The position numbers and the translations under genes were made by a program. This document shows, one piece after another, positions 35,731 to 44,596 of a stretch of DNA of 64,000 nt. The notes under the pieces were generated by a model. The model searched no databases and was not told the origin of the DNA. It worked only from the letters and a program-made list of their open reading frames with translations. The DNA lies in assembly GCA_965222425.1 (NCBI GenBank), contig CBDCTW010000017.1, positions 186,001 through 250,000 of the forward strand, read 5' to 3'. Origin of the DNA: CBDCNP01 sp965222425 (lineage in GTDB: Bacteria > Acidobacteriota > Vicinamibacteria > Marinacidobacterales > DATDRI01). Position 1 is the stretch's first letter; every line of letters starts with the position of its first letter.

Positions 35731-36411
35731 ATGGATAAACTCGTAGAGCTGGAACGAAAGATAACCGGCTGCCGACTCTGCCCTAGAATCGTGGAGCACC
35801 GGGAGCACATTGCGTGCGTCAAGACCCGCCGTTTCGCCAACCAGGAGTACTGGGGCAAATCGGTGCCCAGCTTTGGAGATGCGCGATCCCGGCTTCTCAT
35901 CGTCGGACTGGCTCCGGCGGCGCACGGAGCAAATCGAACCGGAAGGATGTTCACCGGCGATAGAAGCGGCGACTGGCTCTATGAGGCCTTGCACCGATTC
36001 GGTTTTGCGAATCAAGCGAGCTCGGTCGACCGGAACGATGGACTCAAGCTACATGACACCTTCATTAGCGTGGCCGCCCGGTGTGCTCCTCCGGCCAACA
36101 AGCCCACGCGAGAAGAGTTCATGCGTTGCCGACCCTATCTGGTCGCGGAGCTCGCTTTGCTCACGCGAGTACGGGTCGTCATCGCGCTCGGCCGTATCGC
36201 TTTCGATGCGTTTCTTGCTACCTGGCAAGAGGCGGGGCATCCGGCGAGGAAGCCGCGGCCGCAGTTCGGTCACGCCGGCGCAACCACGTTGGAAGGCGGC
36301 CTCTTGCTCCTCGGCAGTTATCATCCGAGCCAGCAAAACACTTTCACCGGGAAGCTCACGCGAGCCATGTTTCACCGCGTCTTTCGAAAGGCGCGCAAGA
36401 CTTTGGGCTAG
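35731..36411 (+). CDS. Type 5 uracil-DNA glycosylase (UDGb)
   Basis: 226 residues. Iron-sulfur cysteines start at CRLCPR. Motif 1 is GLAPAAHGANRTGRMFTGD, which is diagnostic of family 5, and motif 2 is SYHPSQQNTFTGKLT. The enzyme removes uracil and other deaminated bases from DNA. The ATG at 35731 gives the normal family length; the upstream extension has no conserved content. Single gene. Confidence 0.92.
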   Translation: MDKLVELERKITGCRLCPRIVEHREHIACVKTRRFANQEYWGKSVPSFGDARSRLLIVGLAPAAHGANRTGRMFTGDRSGDWLYEALHRFGFANQASSVDRNDGLKLHDTFISVAARCAPPANKPTREEFMRCRPYLVAELALLTRVRVVIALGRIAFDAFLATWQEAGHPARKPRPQFGHAGATTLEGGLLLLGSYHPSQQNTFTGKLTRAMFHRVFRKARKTLG

Positions 36412-36422
36412 AAGCGACCCTT

Positions 36423-36687
36423 ATGGGCGGTCTGGCCATTGGTTGGGAGTGCGCCCTGGGCGGTGCGGCCTTCGCAAGAGAGTACGCCATTGGGGGCTAC
36501 GCCATCGCCGAGCACGCGAACGACGCCGAAGCTCAGGAATACTTGAAGACGAGCGTCGTGCGCTACGGCAAGGACCTTCATGCAGCATTCCCGGTGGCTC
36601 CTGATCCTCGCCCTTCTGCCAGTGATCATCGCATGGTGGAACCGCCGGAAAGACAAAGAGCCGCCTAACTATCCGCCGCCGGCATAG
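36423..36687 (+). pseudogene. C-terminal remnant of a Gly/Ala-repeat membrane protein
   Basis: Reads GLAIGWECALGGAAFAREYA then IGGYAIAEHANDAEA. This is a periodic GG-A/G pattern of the kind found in beta-helical or multi-repeat regions of membrane proteins. After about 36575 the frame changes, and the other frame supplies a hydrophobic helix (RWLLILALLPVIIAWWNRR) and a Pro-rich tail ending in TAG 36685-36687. So it is the end of a larger protein with one frameshift, the rest missing. Function unknown. Confidence 0.45.
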
Positions 36688-36778
36688 CCTGTAAACGGAA
36701 ATCCGGTAGACGTTGGTCGCCCGCTAATGGGTGCCCGTCAAGGCGTCGGCAAGAATTTCGACGGCGAGCCGACGATCG

Positions 36779-36808
36779 TTGACCTCCGCCAAGCGCGCAC
36801 GTTACAAT
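36779..36808 (+). promoter_or_regulatory. Sigma-70-like promoter upstream of the alpha/beta hydrolase
   Basis: TTGACC (36779-36784), 18-base spacer, TACAAT (36803-36808). Leader of about 105 bases to the likely start codon. Confidence 0.5.
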
Positions 36809-36922
36809 GGGTTATCCTGTTTCTTTTCTGTGCGCGCGAGCTCTATCCATAGTACAGGTGTACTAGTCTTCTGCTGCGAACGTGTGAGTCGAGAGGAGCC
36901 GAGGTTGGAGGTCGAACCGGCA

Positions 36923-37699
36923 ATGAAAGAGAGCCCGCCTCGCTGGGTCGAGGCCGATAGGGACGACGAGGCGAGACTCGCCCTCGATTTCGTCCCTGCG
37001 GCCAGCAAGTCTTCCAGGCTTTGGTTCTTTCTCCATGGGCTCAACTTGCATCGAAGAGGTGAGAAGGCTTTGTATTTCGCTCGCCAAGTGGCACGGCGGG
37101 GGGAGGCATTCGCCAGCCTGGATCTCACGGGACACGGCGACTCGGAAGGCGGGCTCCTTGGGTTGTCCCTGAGCCGAAACTTGCACGACGTCGAGCGGGG
37201 ACTTCGTTTCGTTGGGAAGGAGGCCGGTCCGTTCGCTTCGGTGTGCCTCGTAGGATCCTCGATGGGCGGACTCACCGCGCTCTGGTACTCGGCGCTCAAT
37301 CCAGGAAAGATCGCCGCCAATCTCGTCGTGGCCCCCGCCTTCGAAATGGCAGGTCGACTCCTTTTGTCTTTGGGGCGGGGCAAGGCGCAGCAATGGCGGG
37401 AAGAGCGTAAAACCCACTTGGTCACCGAGTACGCCGAGTTCGATTTGGGTTATGGATTCGTCGAAGCCGAAGCGCACTATCCCATCGCGACGCTAGTGAG
37501 GAAACTCAAGACCGCAACGCTTATTCTGCACGGCACTCAAGACGAAACGGTCCCCTATCAACTTTCCAAGAACTTCACCCAGAAGGTCGAGGTATCGAAA
37601 CTCACACTCATCGCCGATGGAGATCACCGGCTCGTCGCTCACAAAAAAAGGCTGTTTGAAGAGATGTGGGATTTCGTGAGTGGTTTGAGCGGCGCTTAG
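36923..37699 (+). CDS. Alpha/beta hydrolase (serine hydrolase, monoacylglycerol-lipase-like)
   Basis: 258 residues with the fold's motifs: oxyanion HG in FFLHGLN, nucleophile Ser in VGSSMGGLTALW, Asp in LHGTQDETVPY and His in ADGDHRLV. Cytoplasmic, no signal peptide. GGAGG precedes the ATG by eleven bases; GTG 36884 is an alternative start. Convergent with treT. Confidence 0.85.
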   Translation: MKESPPRWVEADRDDEARLALDFVPAASKSSRLWFFLHGLNLHRRGEKALYFARQVARRGEAFASLDLTGHGDSEGGLLGLSLSRNLHDVERGLRFVGKEAGPFASVCLVGSSMGGLTALWYSALNPGKIAANLVVAPAFEMAGRLLLSLGRGKAQQWREERKTHLVTEYAEFDLGYGFVEAEAHYPIATLVRKLKTATLILHGTQDETVPYQLSKNFTQKVEVSKLTLIADGDHRLVAHKKRLFEEMWDFVSGLSGA

Positions 37700-37709
37700 G
37701 CCCGGACCC

Positions 37710-38921
37710 TTAGTCGGCGCGCTGCTGCCAAAGCCAGGTCAGCGTAGCCAGGTAGTCCTGGAGGCTTCGAGTAATAAGGAAGTTCCTGCGGACGTGCGCC
37801 TTCCCTTCCCGGCCCATCTGCTCCGCGAGCGCGGGGTTCTCGAGCAAGTTACGAAGCCGGAAGGCGGCTCCCTCGATCGATTTCACCAAGTAGCCGGTCA
37901 ACCCAAAGAGAACTTGGGTGGCGATGCCGCCGACCTGGCCGCCTACCACTGGTTTTCCCTTCCACATCGCTTCGGTAACGGTAAGGCCAAATCCTTCGCG
38001 GGTCGATTTTTGAATGACCACCGTGGCGGATCTTTGAAGCGCATTGATGTCGCGATGCGCGGTGGGAGGCAGGACCAACACATAGATATCCGGATCGCCA
38101 GCGGTGACTTCGCGAACCTCTTCGAGCACTGTTGCCGATTCTGGATCATCGGTGGCGGTGCCGCCGGCAAGGACCAGGATGCACGATACGTCGCGCCGCA
38201 TGAGTCGAAAGGCCTTGATCACTCCAACCGGATCTTTGAAATGATCGAACCGAGAGACCTGGAGCACGATGGGGCGATCGCGAGGGATTCCCAGCTTTTC
38301 GACTCGCTCTCGGACATCCTTCTCCGAGAGCTCGACGTTCTTGTCGGAAAGGGGATCGATAGAAGGCCAGAGGAGCAACTGAGGCATCGGCAAGCGGCGC
38401 GCGAATTGTGGCAGCGAGAAGAAGGCGGCATCGTACTGGACCACGTAAGTGCGCAGGAACTTCCAGAATTCACGGTCCGGGCGAGACAGATCAATATGGC
38501 AACGCCAGATCCATGGCACGTCGTGGTCTCTTGCCTCGACCAAGGCGGCTGGCTGAGGATCGTGGATCACAACCGCGTCGGAGACGAGATCCAGTCTAGC
38601 AAGGTTGGCACGAACGGTGCTCTGATATGTCTCGCGCATCTCTGGGGTGAGTACCTGACTTCGTCCTTGCAGCGCGTTGTGAAAGGATTTGGTCACGGCA
38701 AAGAATTTGTCATCGGCCTCGATCACTTCCCAGCGAGGCTCGAGACCGACGTCGGCGAACAATCCTATAAGCTGCTGCAGGATCTCCGCCACTGCACCAC
38801 CGACCCGCGTCGTGTTCACGTGGAGAACGCTCCGCCCGCTCAACGGCTCGGCGAGCCGTTCGATGGTCTCGACCGTTCCCGGGGTTGCCACCTCCCGGTA
38901 GGCATCCAGAACCTTACCCAT
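37710..38921 (-). CDS. treT: Trehalose glycosyltransferring synthase-like GT4 glycosyltransferase (TreT)
   Basis: 403 residues: N-terminal HVNTTRVGGAVAEILQQL (TreT-type substrate loop), DPQPAALV, and the GT4 C-terminal half with QVSRFDHFKDPVGVI and STREGFGLTVTEAMWKGKPV. TreT makes trehalose from NDP-glucose and glucose, reversibly. It overlaps the upstream DUF5752 gene by eight bases, a frequent pairing. Confidence 0.88.
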   Translation of the reverse strand: MGKVLDAYREVATPGTVETIERLAEPLSGRSVLHVNTTRVGGAVAEILQQLIGLFADVGLEPRWEVIEADDKFFAVTKSFHNALQGRSQVLTPEMRETYQSTVRANLARLDLVSDAVVIHDPQPAALVEARDHDVPWIWRCHIDLSRPDREFWKFLRTYVVQYDAAFFSLPQFARRLPMPQLLLWPSIDPLSDKNVELSEKDVRERVEKLGIPRDRPIVLQVSRFDHFKDPVGVIKAFRLMRRDVSCILVLAGGTATDDPESATVLEEVREVTAGDPDIYVLVLPPTAHRDINALQRSATVVIQKSTREGFGLTVTEAMWKGKPVVGGQVGGIATQVLFGLTGYLVKSIEGAAFRLRNLLENPALAEQMGREGKAHVRRNFLITRSLQDYLATLTWLWQQRAD

Positions 38922-39582
38922 GCTTGCCCCTGGTTCCCTCTTTTGGTCCGGAAATGAGGGACAGTAAGTCAGTGCGGAGCCGGTCCATGTGGAGGCGGTA
39001 AGGGTTGAAGTTGCTCAGGTCTTCCGCCAGTGCTTGGTCGCGGAGATCCTCTGCCACCCATTGAATCAGCGATCCGTTCCGCGTTCCTTTTCGAAAGGCG
39101 TCTTCGAAGAAGTGATAGAAAAGAGTTTGTGGGGTCGCGTCACGAATAGCACTCCCGAGCTCCTTGCGAGAGCTCACCGTCACGCCGGTTGGAAAGGAGA
39201 TGATACGGGCGCGAGAGAAATGAAAGGGCTCGCCGCTAAGCGCTCGAGGTGAAAAACCGAGGCGATCCAAGTGATCGTCGATGGTGGTCAGAAGTTCTTC
39301 GCGTAGGGCTTCCAGATTCTCGAAGTGAAAGGGGTCTAGGACCGCGAGGCGCTCACTCAAGAGCCGGTCCCGCACGTCATCAGCTACCCACGTCGCGAAA
39401 TCGTTAGGGAATAGGTTGTACTCGTATTTCCCGTGCATGTAATAGCTGTGGGTGTGGTAGTAGATCGAGTCTTCGTCGACTTCCTCGATTTCTTCGAGAA
39501 GCTCCTGCTCACCATGGGCGCGGCGGTTTAGAATTTCTCGGATGTCGGCGCAGGCGTAAAGCGGGAACGGCTTTACGCTCAT
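38914..39582 (-). CDS. DUF5752 family protein
   Basis: 222 residues of a family often encoded beside trehalose or sugar glycosyltransferases. Visible repeats: YYHTHSYYMHGKYEYNLFPNDFATWVADD near residue 40 and FYHFFEDAFRKG...LIQWVAEDL near residue 150, which suggest an internal duplication of an all-alpha unit. Cytoplasmic. Overlap with treT implies a joint role in trehalose/osmolyte metabolism. No catalytic motif is recognised. Confidence 0.75.
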   Translation of the reverse strand: MSVKPFPLYACADIREILNRRAHGEQELLEEIEEVDEDSIYYHTHSYYMHGKYEYNLFPNDFATWVADDVRDRLLSERLAVLDPFHFENLEALREELLTTIDDHLDRLGFSPRALSGEPFHFSRARIISFPTGVTVSSRKELGSAIRDATPQTLFYHFFEDAFRKGTRNGSLIQWVAEDLRDQALAEDLSNFNPYRLHMDRLRTDLLSLISGPKEGTRGKHG

Positions 39583-39668
39583 GCAGCGCTCACCGCTGGA
39601 AGGGGTAGGTCGCTACGGGGAGTAGCGACTGCAACGGGAGGAATGGGTCGCCGCAAGCGTCGGTGCGT

Positions 39669-40343
39669 CTATACCGCTTGGAGTGCGTAGGTGGCCAAGC
39701 CGATCGCCACGACGCGATCGTTTCCTTCCACGACTTCCAGTCGGCAGGTGGCCAACGTTCTTCCCTTGCGGACGACTTCCCCGATGGCCAGGAGATCGCC
39801 CTGGACGCTGGCCAAGAGGCTCATTTTGAACTCGACCGTCTTGACGGTGGAGCCTGGGGACACCGAGCCGACCGCGAACTTGCCGGCCGTGTCGGCCAGG
39901 AGACCGATCATGCCCCCGTGTATGACACCATGGCCCTCTTCGAACTCCTTGCGGAACGGTAAGCGGACGCGGGCGACGCCGTTTTCGCAGTACCCGAGCG
40001 CCATACCCAGCGAATGGCTGATCGGGGCCGCCTCGAAAAGCTGCTTGAGCTTCTCCTGGTGGGCCGATCTCTCGTTCGACTCCGGTGCCCTCTGGGGGCG
40101 GAGCCCCTCCGGGAAGGGGACGGGCACGAGCTTCGGGGGCGGAGGCGGGACGTTCTTCGGCGCGCTCTTCACCGCCTGGACGGCCTTCAAATGCTTGGGG
40201 CGTACCCCCTTGGTGCGGGTTCGCCGTAGCGCCGTCGCGGACTTGGTTTTCGACTTAGATCTCGTTCGACTCGATGCGCTGGTTCTCGTTCGACTCGACG
40301 CGACCCGCGATTTCGGTTTCTTCAGTTCTCTCCTGCTTCCCAA
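39669..40343 (-). CDS. PaaI-type hotdog thioesterase with a basic low-complexity N-terminal tail
   Basis: The C-terminal 130 residues are a hotdog domain with GHGVIHGGMIGLLADTAGKF and VEFKMSLLASVQGDLLA, typical of acyl-CoA thioesterases. In front lies a Lys/Arg/Ser-rich region of about 60 residues with an internal repeat (SRTRTSASSRTRSKS), then a Pro-rich linker. TTG 40343 is the likely start, eight bases after the aldehyde dehydrogenase stop. The tail could bind nucleic acid or membranes, or be disordered; I cannot say which. Confidence 0.75.
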   Translation of the reverse strand: MGSRRELKKPKSRVASSRTRTSASSRTRSKSKTKSATALRRTRTKGVRPKHLKAVQAVKSAPKNVPPPPPKLVPVPFPEGLRPQRAPESNERSAHQEKLKQLFEAAPISHSLGMALGYCENGVARVRLPFRKEFEEGHGVIHGGMIGLLADTAGKFAVGSVSPGSTVKTVEFKMSLLASVQGDLLAIGEVVRKGRTLATCRLEVVEGNDRVVAIGLATYALQAV

Positions 40344-40350
40344 TCCAACC

Positions 40351-41829
40351 TCAGTACAAATGGCCGGCACGCTTGCTACCGGTATAGTCAACGTAAACCA
40401 CCTTGACCTCGGTGTAGAAATCAAGTGTGGTGGAACCTTGCTCTCGATCGCCGATCCCAGTGGCCTTGATACCGCCGAACGGCACCTGGGCCTCCCCACC
40501 AGTGGTGGGAGAATTGATGTGGGTGATACCCGTTTCGATAGCATCCACGAAACGGAGACTCTTCGACGTGTCGTTGGTGAAGATCGAAGAGGCCAAACCG
40601 AAGGGAACCGAGTTCGCCACCTCAATGGCTTCATCGAAGTGTCTTACTCGCTGGATCGAGAGCACCGGTCCGAAGATCTCTTCCTGGATGATTCTCATCT
40701 CGGGTGCGGTCTTGTCGAAGATGGTCGGCTCAACGAAGAAGCCGTTCTCGAGACCCGGTCCGGTGAGCTTGCCACCCCCGTAGACGAGCTCGGCGCCCTC
40801 TTCACGGCCGATACGAATGTAGCCGAGAACGGATTCGTATTGATGCTTGTCCACCAAGGGGCCGACGCCGGTCGTGGGATCATCGCCACGGCCGACACGA
40901 AGGGCCTTGGTTTTTTCTACTAGCTTTTCGACGAAGGCGTCGGCAACCTTCTCGACGACGACGGCGCGACTCGTCGCGGTGCAGCGCTGACCGGAGGAGC
41001 CGAAAGCCCCGCTAGCAGCGGAGGCAACGGCTAGGTCCAGGTCGGCGTCCTCGAGCACGACGATCGGGTTCTTCCCGCCCATCTCGCACTGGACGCGCAG
41101 TCCGCGCCGGCTGCCTTGCTCATAAAGCTTCACACCCACCGGATTCGATCCCGTGAACGAGACAGCGCGCACGGCCGGGTTCATTACGATTTCGTCACCG
41201 ACCTCGCTCCCTGAGCCGATGACCATGTTCAGGACGCCGGGAGGGATTCCCGCCTCGGTGAAAATCTCCACCAATCGGGTCGCGGTCTCCACCGTCAAGC
41301 TGGCGGGCTTGAAAACCACCGTGTCGCCCGCGACCAAGGCTGGCGCTAACTTCCAAGCCGGAATCGCGATCGGAAAGTTCCAGGGTGTGATCGTCCCCAC
41401 GACCCCGAGTGGCTGACGAATGGTGTAAATGAGATTGTTTGGAAGATCCGAGGGAATGGTCTCACCGTTCATCCTGGCGGCCTGACTGCCGTTGAACTCC
41501 AACACGTTGATGGAGCGCAGGACCTCTCCCCCCGCCTCCGCCACCGTCTTGCCCTCTTCGCGGCAAATGAGCTCCGCCATGGAGTCTTTGTTGTCTCGGA
41601 GAATCTGGCCGGCACGGGACACCATCCTGCCGCGTACCGGAGCCGGGGTCGCCCGCCATTCTGGATAGGCCTCGGCCGCCACTTCGATGGCTCGACGCCC
41701 CTCCTCACGGGTAGAGAGGACTACCTCTCCGAGCACGTCGGTCCTGTCGGAAGGGTTTTCATTGGGAATTTTTTTCGTGCTCTCGGAGGGCACAAACTTT
41801 CCCCCAACGAAGTTCTTATAGGTCCTCAT
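40351..41829 (-). CDS. NAD(P)-dependent aldehyde dehydrogenase
   Basis: 492 residues. Motifs: NFPIAIPAWKLAPAL, catalytic Glu in CEMGGKNP, catalytic Cys in GSSGQRCTATS and the EEIFGPVLSI segment. It oxidises an aldehyde to the acid; sequence features fit the succinate-semialdehyde/2,5-dioxovalerate type group, but the substrate is not certain. ATG 41829 fits the family start (RTYKNFVGGKFV) although the Shine-Dalgarno is weak. Likely transcribed with the thioesterase. Confidence 0.9.
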   Translation of the reverse strand: MRTYKNFVGGKFVPSESTKKIPNENPSDRTDVLGEVVLSTREEGRRAIEVAAEAYPEWRATPAPVRGRMVSRAGQILRDNKDSMAELICREEGKTVAEAGGEVLRSINVLEFNGSQAARMNGETIPSDLPNNLIYTIRQPLGVVGTITPWNFPIAIPAWKLAPALVAGDTVVFKPASLTVETATRLVEIFTEAGIPPGVLNMVIGSGSEVGDEIVMNPAVRAVSFTGSNPVGVKLYEQGSRRGLRVQCEMGGKNPIVVLEDADLDLAVASAASGAFGSSGQRCTATSRAVVVEKVADAFVEKLVEKTKALRVGRGDDPTTGVGPLVDKHQYESVLGYIRIGREEGAELVYGGGKLTGPGLENGFFVEPTIFDKTAPEMRIIQEEIFGPVLSIQRVRHFDEAIEVANSVPFGLASSIFTNDTSKSLRFVDAIETGITHINSPTTGGEAQVPFGGIKATGIGDREQGSTTLDFYTEVKVVYVDYTGSKRAGHLY

Positions 41830-42130
41830 GAATTCACTTTTTTCGGGTCCGTCGACCGTTCGTGCTCGGGCAACTTCGAAGGATGGAAGAGCAGGTATCA
41901 CTTCGAGGTCTATTCCCATCCGGCTCTGGTCGTGGAAGCGAGTGAGCCGTATAAGCCCAGCAAAACGACGTAGATGCCACGGACAGACTGATTGGTAGTT
42001 TATCACAGGGGCTGGCCGGTGCAATGGATTTCTTGAATACCGGGCAAGCACCTTCCAAATGGTCGTTTTCTTATTGCCTGGAGCGCCCAGCCGGGGGTAA
42101 ACTGCCGGCCGGATGCCAAAAGATCAACCC

Positions 42131-42143
42131 TGTCAAGTCCTTG
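42131..42143 (-). repeat. Inverted repeat, left arm
   Basis: Pairs with 42372-42384 (13 of 13). The minus strand reads as TTGACA. Confidence 0.6.
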
Positions 42144-42371
42144 GAGGGATTCGGGGTATCGAGTGGCTCTAGGCGAAAAAAGCTCCACTCTAAAGAGAAC
42201 AACAACAGAAAGTACGGAGAGCTAAGGTGTGTGAAGAGCCCTTCAGCCCGCGAACGAGATGCGGCCCGTGAGGGCCCGGCCGGAGGAATTGGGCAAACCA
42301 AGTGCGCGGCCCAAGGGAGTTATCCTGGGAGTGAGTAGCTTCGAAGTGATACCGGGACATCTGATTCAAAA

Positions 42372-42384
42372 CAAGGACTTGACA
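42372..42384 (+). repeat. Inverted repeat, right arm
   Basis: Pairs with 42131-42143. Contains TTGACA (plus strand), about 105 bases before the lpdA start. Confidence 0.6.
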
Positions 42385-42489
42385 AACATTAGGAACTCTT
42401 CGAAGCAGCCCGAATGCGGACGATCGGGCCGTGGTGTTAGGCCCGAGCGAAGAACGAGCGCTAAGAAAAGGACCCGCAGGTGATCAGTG

Positions 42490-43893
42490 ATGGCGCAAGA
42501 AACGGTATTTGACGTGGTTGTGATCGGAAGCGGCCCCGGTGGCTACGTGGCTGCGATTCGTGCCGGCCAGCTGGGGCTCAAAACGATGCTGGTGGAGAAG
42601 GAAGGGGTTTTCGGAGGCACCTGCCTCCACGTAGGTTGCATACCCACGAAGGCGCTCCTTCATACGGCGGATCTTCTAGACCAGCTCAAGCGCGCACGCG
42701 ATTTCGGTGTCATCGTGGAGAATGTCCGACTCGATTGGGCGACGCTCCAGAAACGCAAAGAGAGAGTCGTCAAGAGGCTCTCCGGGGGAGTCGGTTTCCT
42801 TCTAAAGAAGAACAAGGTCGAGACGGTCAAGGGTTTTGGCGTAATCGCTGGCGCGGGCAAGGTCGAGATCAAAGGAGACGAGGGCGTCCAGACCGTGTAT
42901 GCGCGCAACATTATTATTGCGACCGGTTCCGTACCCCGGAGTCTCCCAGCAATCGAGATCGATGGCCAGACCATTCTTACCAATAACGAGATTCTGTCCT
43001 TGCCCGCACAGCCGAAGTCGCTCGCGGTTATCGGCGCAGGTGCGGTGGGGGTCGAGTTCGCTTCGATGTTCGCCAGCTTCGGCACCGAGGTTACGCTGAT
43101 CGAGATGTTGCCCCGCATCTTGCCGGTAGAGGACGAGGAGATCTCCGACGCTTTGGCAGAGTCCTTCCAGAAACGGCGCATCGAGACGCTTGTCGGAACA
43201 AGGGTCGAATCCGTCAAGAACGAAGGAAACGCGGTGACCGTCACCCTCGCCGAACCGGACGGGAAGACCGGGGTCCGCACCGTGGAGAAGCTTCTCGTTG
43301 CCGTCGGTCGGAAGCCGCGAACCGAAGGGATCGGATTGGAGCGGGTCGGTATCGAGACTGAAAGAGACTTTATTCCAGTCAACGGCTTCATGGAGACGTC
43401 TGCGAGTAACGTGTTCGCCGTCGGTGACATCGTTCCGTCGCAACAACTGGCCCACGTGGGTTCGGCGGAAGGGATTCTCGCGGTCGAGAAGATCGCCGGG
43501 CGTGAGGTTCGACCAATGAACTATGAGCACATGCCGAGCGCCACCTACTGTTCGCCGGAAGTAGCGAGCGTCGGGATCACCGAGGCCACCGCCAAAAAAA
43601 GGGCATACGACGTCCAAGTGGGTCGTTTTCCTTTCGCCGCCAACAGCAAGGCCAGCATCTTGGAAGAACGTGAAGGGTTCGTGAAGATCGTCAGCGAAGC
43701 GAAGTACGATGAGCTGCTCGGAGTTCACATCATTGGACCCCATGCGACCGATCTGATCGCGGAGGCGGTGGTGGCCCTCGAGCACGAAGCTACCGTGGAG
43801 TCGCTGATGCGTGCGGTTCACGCACACCCCACGCTTTCGGAATCCATCATGGAAGCGGCGCACGCTGCGGAGGACCTACCAATTCATGCCTAA
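42490..43893 (+). CDS. lpdA: Dihydrolipoyl dehydrogenase (E3)
   Basis: 467 residues: FAD-binding GSGPGGYVAAIRAGQLG, redox-active disulfide GGTCLHVGCIPTKALLH (about residue 45), NAD-binding GAGAVGVEFASMF, and the C-terminal dimer domain with the active His-Glu in HAHPTLSE. It reoxidises lipoyl groups in 2-oxoacid dehydrogenase complexes. First gene of the lpdA-lipB-E1alpha-E1beta-E2 operon; GTG directly before the ATG is an alternative start. Confidence 0.96.
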   Translation: MAQETVFDVVVIGSGPGGYVAAIRAGQLGLKTMLVEKEGVFGGTCLHVGCIPTKALLHTADLLDQLKRARDFGVIVENVRLDWATLQKRKERVVKRLSGGVGFLLKKNKVETVKGFGVIAGAGKVEIKGDEGVQTVYARNIIIATGSVPRSLPAIEIDGQTILTNNEILSLPAQPKSLAVIGAGAVGVEFASMFASFGTEVTLIEMLPRILPVEDEEISDALAESFQKRRIETLVGTRVESVKNEGNAVTVTLAEPDGKTGVRTVEKLLVAVGRKPRTEGIGLERVGIETERDFIPVNGFMETSASNVFAVGDIVPSQQLAHVGSAEGILAVEKIAGREVRPMNYEHMPSATYCSPEVASVGITEATAKKRAYDVQVGRFPFAANSKASILEEREGFVKIVSEAKYDELLGVHIIGPHATDLIAEAVVALEHEATVESLMRAVHAHPTLSESIMEAAHAAEDLPIHA

Positions 43894-44596
43894 GATCTGC
43901 TGGCGGATCGACCTAGGACGACGGAGCTATCATGAGGCCTGGGAGCTTCAGCGTCAGCTGGTGAGGCGCCGCCAGAGTGGCGACATACCGGATGTTCTTC
44001 TGCTCGTCGAGCATCCGCCCACGTACACGTTGGGCCGGTGCGGAAAGAGAGAGCATTTGCTCGCAGACGAGCGTGAATTGGAACGACTGGGCGCCACGTT
44101 CGTTCTCACCGACCGGGGAGGCGATATCACTTTCCACGGTCATGGCCAGCTCGTGGGCTATCCGATTATGGATCTCAAGGAGTCCCAGCCTGACGTCCAT
44201 GTTTATCTGAGGCGGCTCGAGGACGTTCTCATCCGCACGGTGGCTCGGTTCGGGATCGAGGGCCGGCGTCTAGAGGGTCTAACCGGCGTTTGGCATCAGC
44301 AGGGAAAGCTCGCCGCCATTGGCGTGCGTGTGTCGCGGTGGGTGACATCCCATGGTTTCGCGCTCAACGTCACCACCGACCTCAGCTACTTCAATCGCAT
44401 AGTCCCCTGTGGTATCGTCGGCCGCGAAGTCGCTTCGATGCAAAGTGTGCTGGGCGGTGCGGTGCCTGCCGGTGAGGTGGCCGACGCATTGTCCTTGGAG
44501 TTCGGGCGGGTCTTCGACAGAACGGTGCTCGCCGGCACGCCCGAGAACTTTCTCCAGGAATCCCATGTCGAAGTTTGGGAAGCAACAACTTCATGA
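43886..44596 (+). CDS. lipB: Octanoyltransferase LipB
   Basis: 236 residues with RGGDITFHGHGQLVGYPIMDL, GVWHQQGKLAAIGVRVSRW (Lys) and the catalytic Cys in IVPCGIVGREV. Moves octanoate from acyl carrier protein to lipoyl domains; LipA then inserts sulfur. The ATG overlaps the lpdA stop. Placement inside the 2-oxoacid dehydrogenase operon makes functional sense. Confidence 0.95.
   Translation: MPKICWRIDLGRRSYHEAWELQRQLVRRRQSGDIPDVLLLVEHPPTYTLGRCGKREHLLADERELERLGATFVLTDRGGDITFHGHGQLVGYPIMDLKESQPDVHVYLRRLEDVLIRTVARFGIEGRRLEGLTGVWHQQGKLAAIGVRVSRWVTSHGFALNVTTDLSYFNRIVPCGIVGREVASMQSVLGGAVPAGEVADALSLEFGRVFDRTVLAGTPENFLQESHVEVWEATTS

Larger units (their letters stand above)
41830..42489. other. Gene-free divergent intergenic region with inverted repeats
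   Basis: About 660 bases between aldehyde dehydrogenase and lpdA. It contains a 13-bp inverted repeat: TGTCAAGTCCTTG at 42131-42143 and its reverse complement at 42372-42384, each with a TTGACA -35-like hexamer facing outwards. I see no convincing -10 boxes and no gene. Confidence 0.55.

Noticed and set aside
42378..42410. Complete promoter starting with TTGACA before lpdA
   Set aside because: No acceptable -10 hexamer at 16-18 bases; kept only as part of the inverted repeat.
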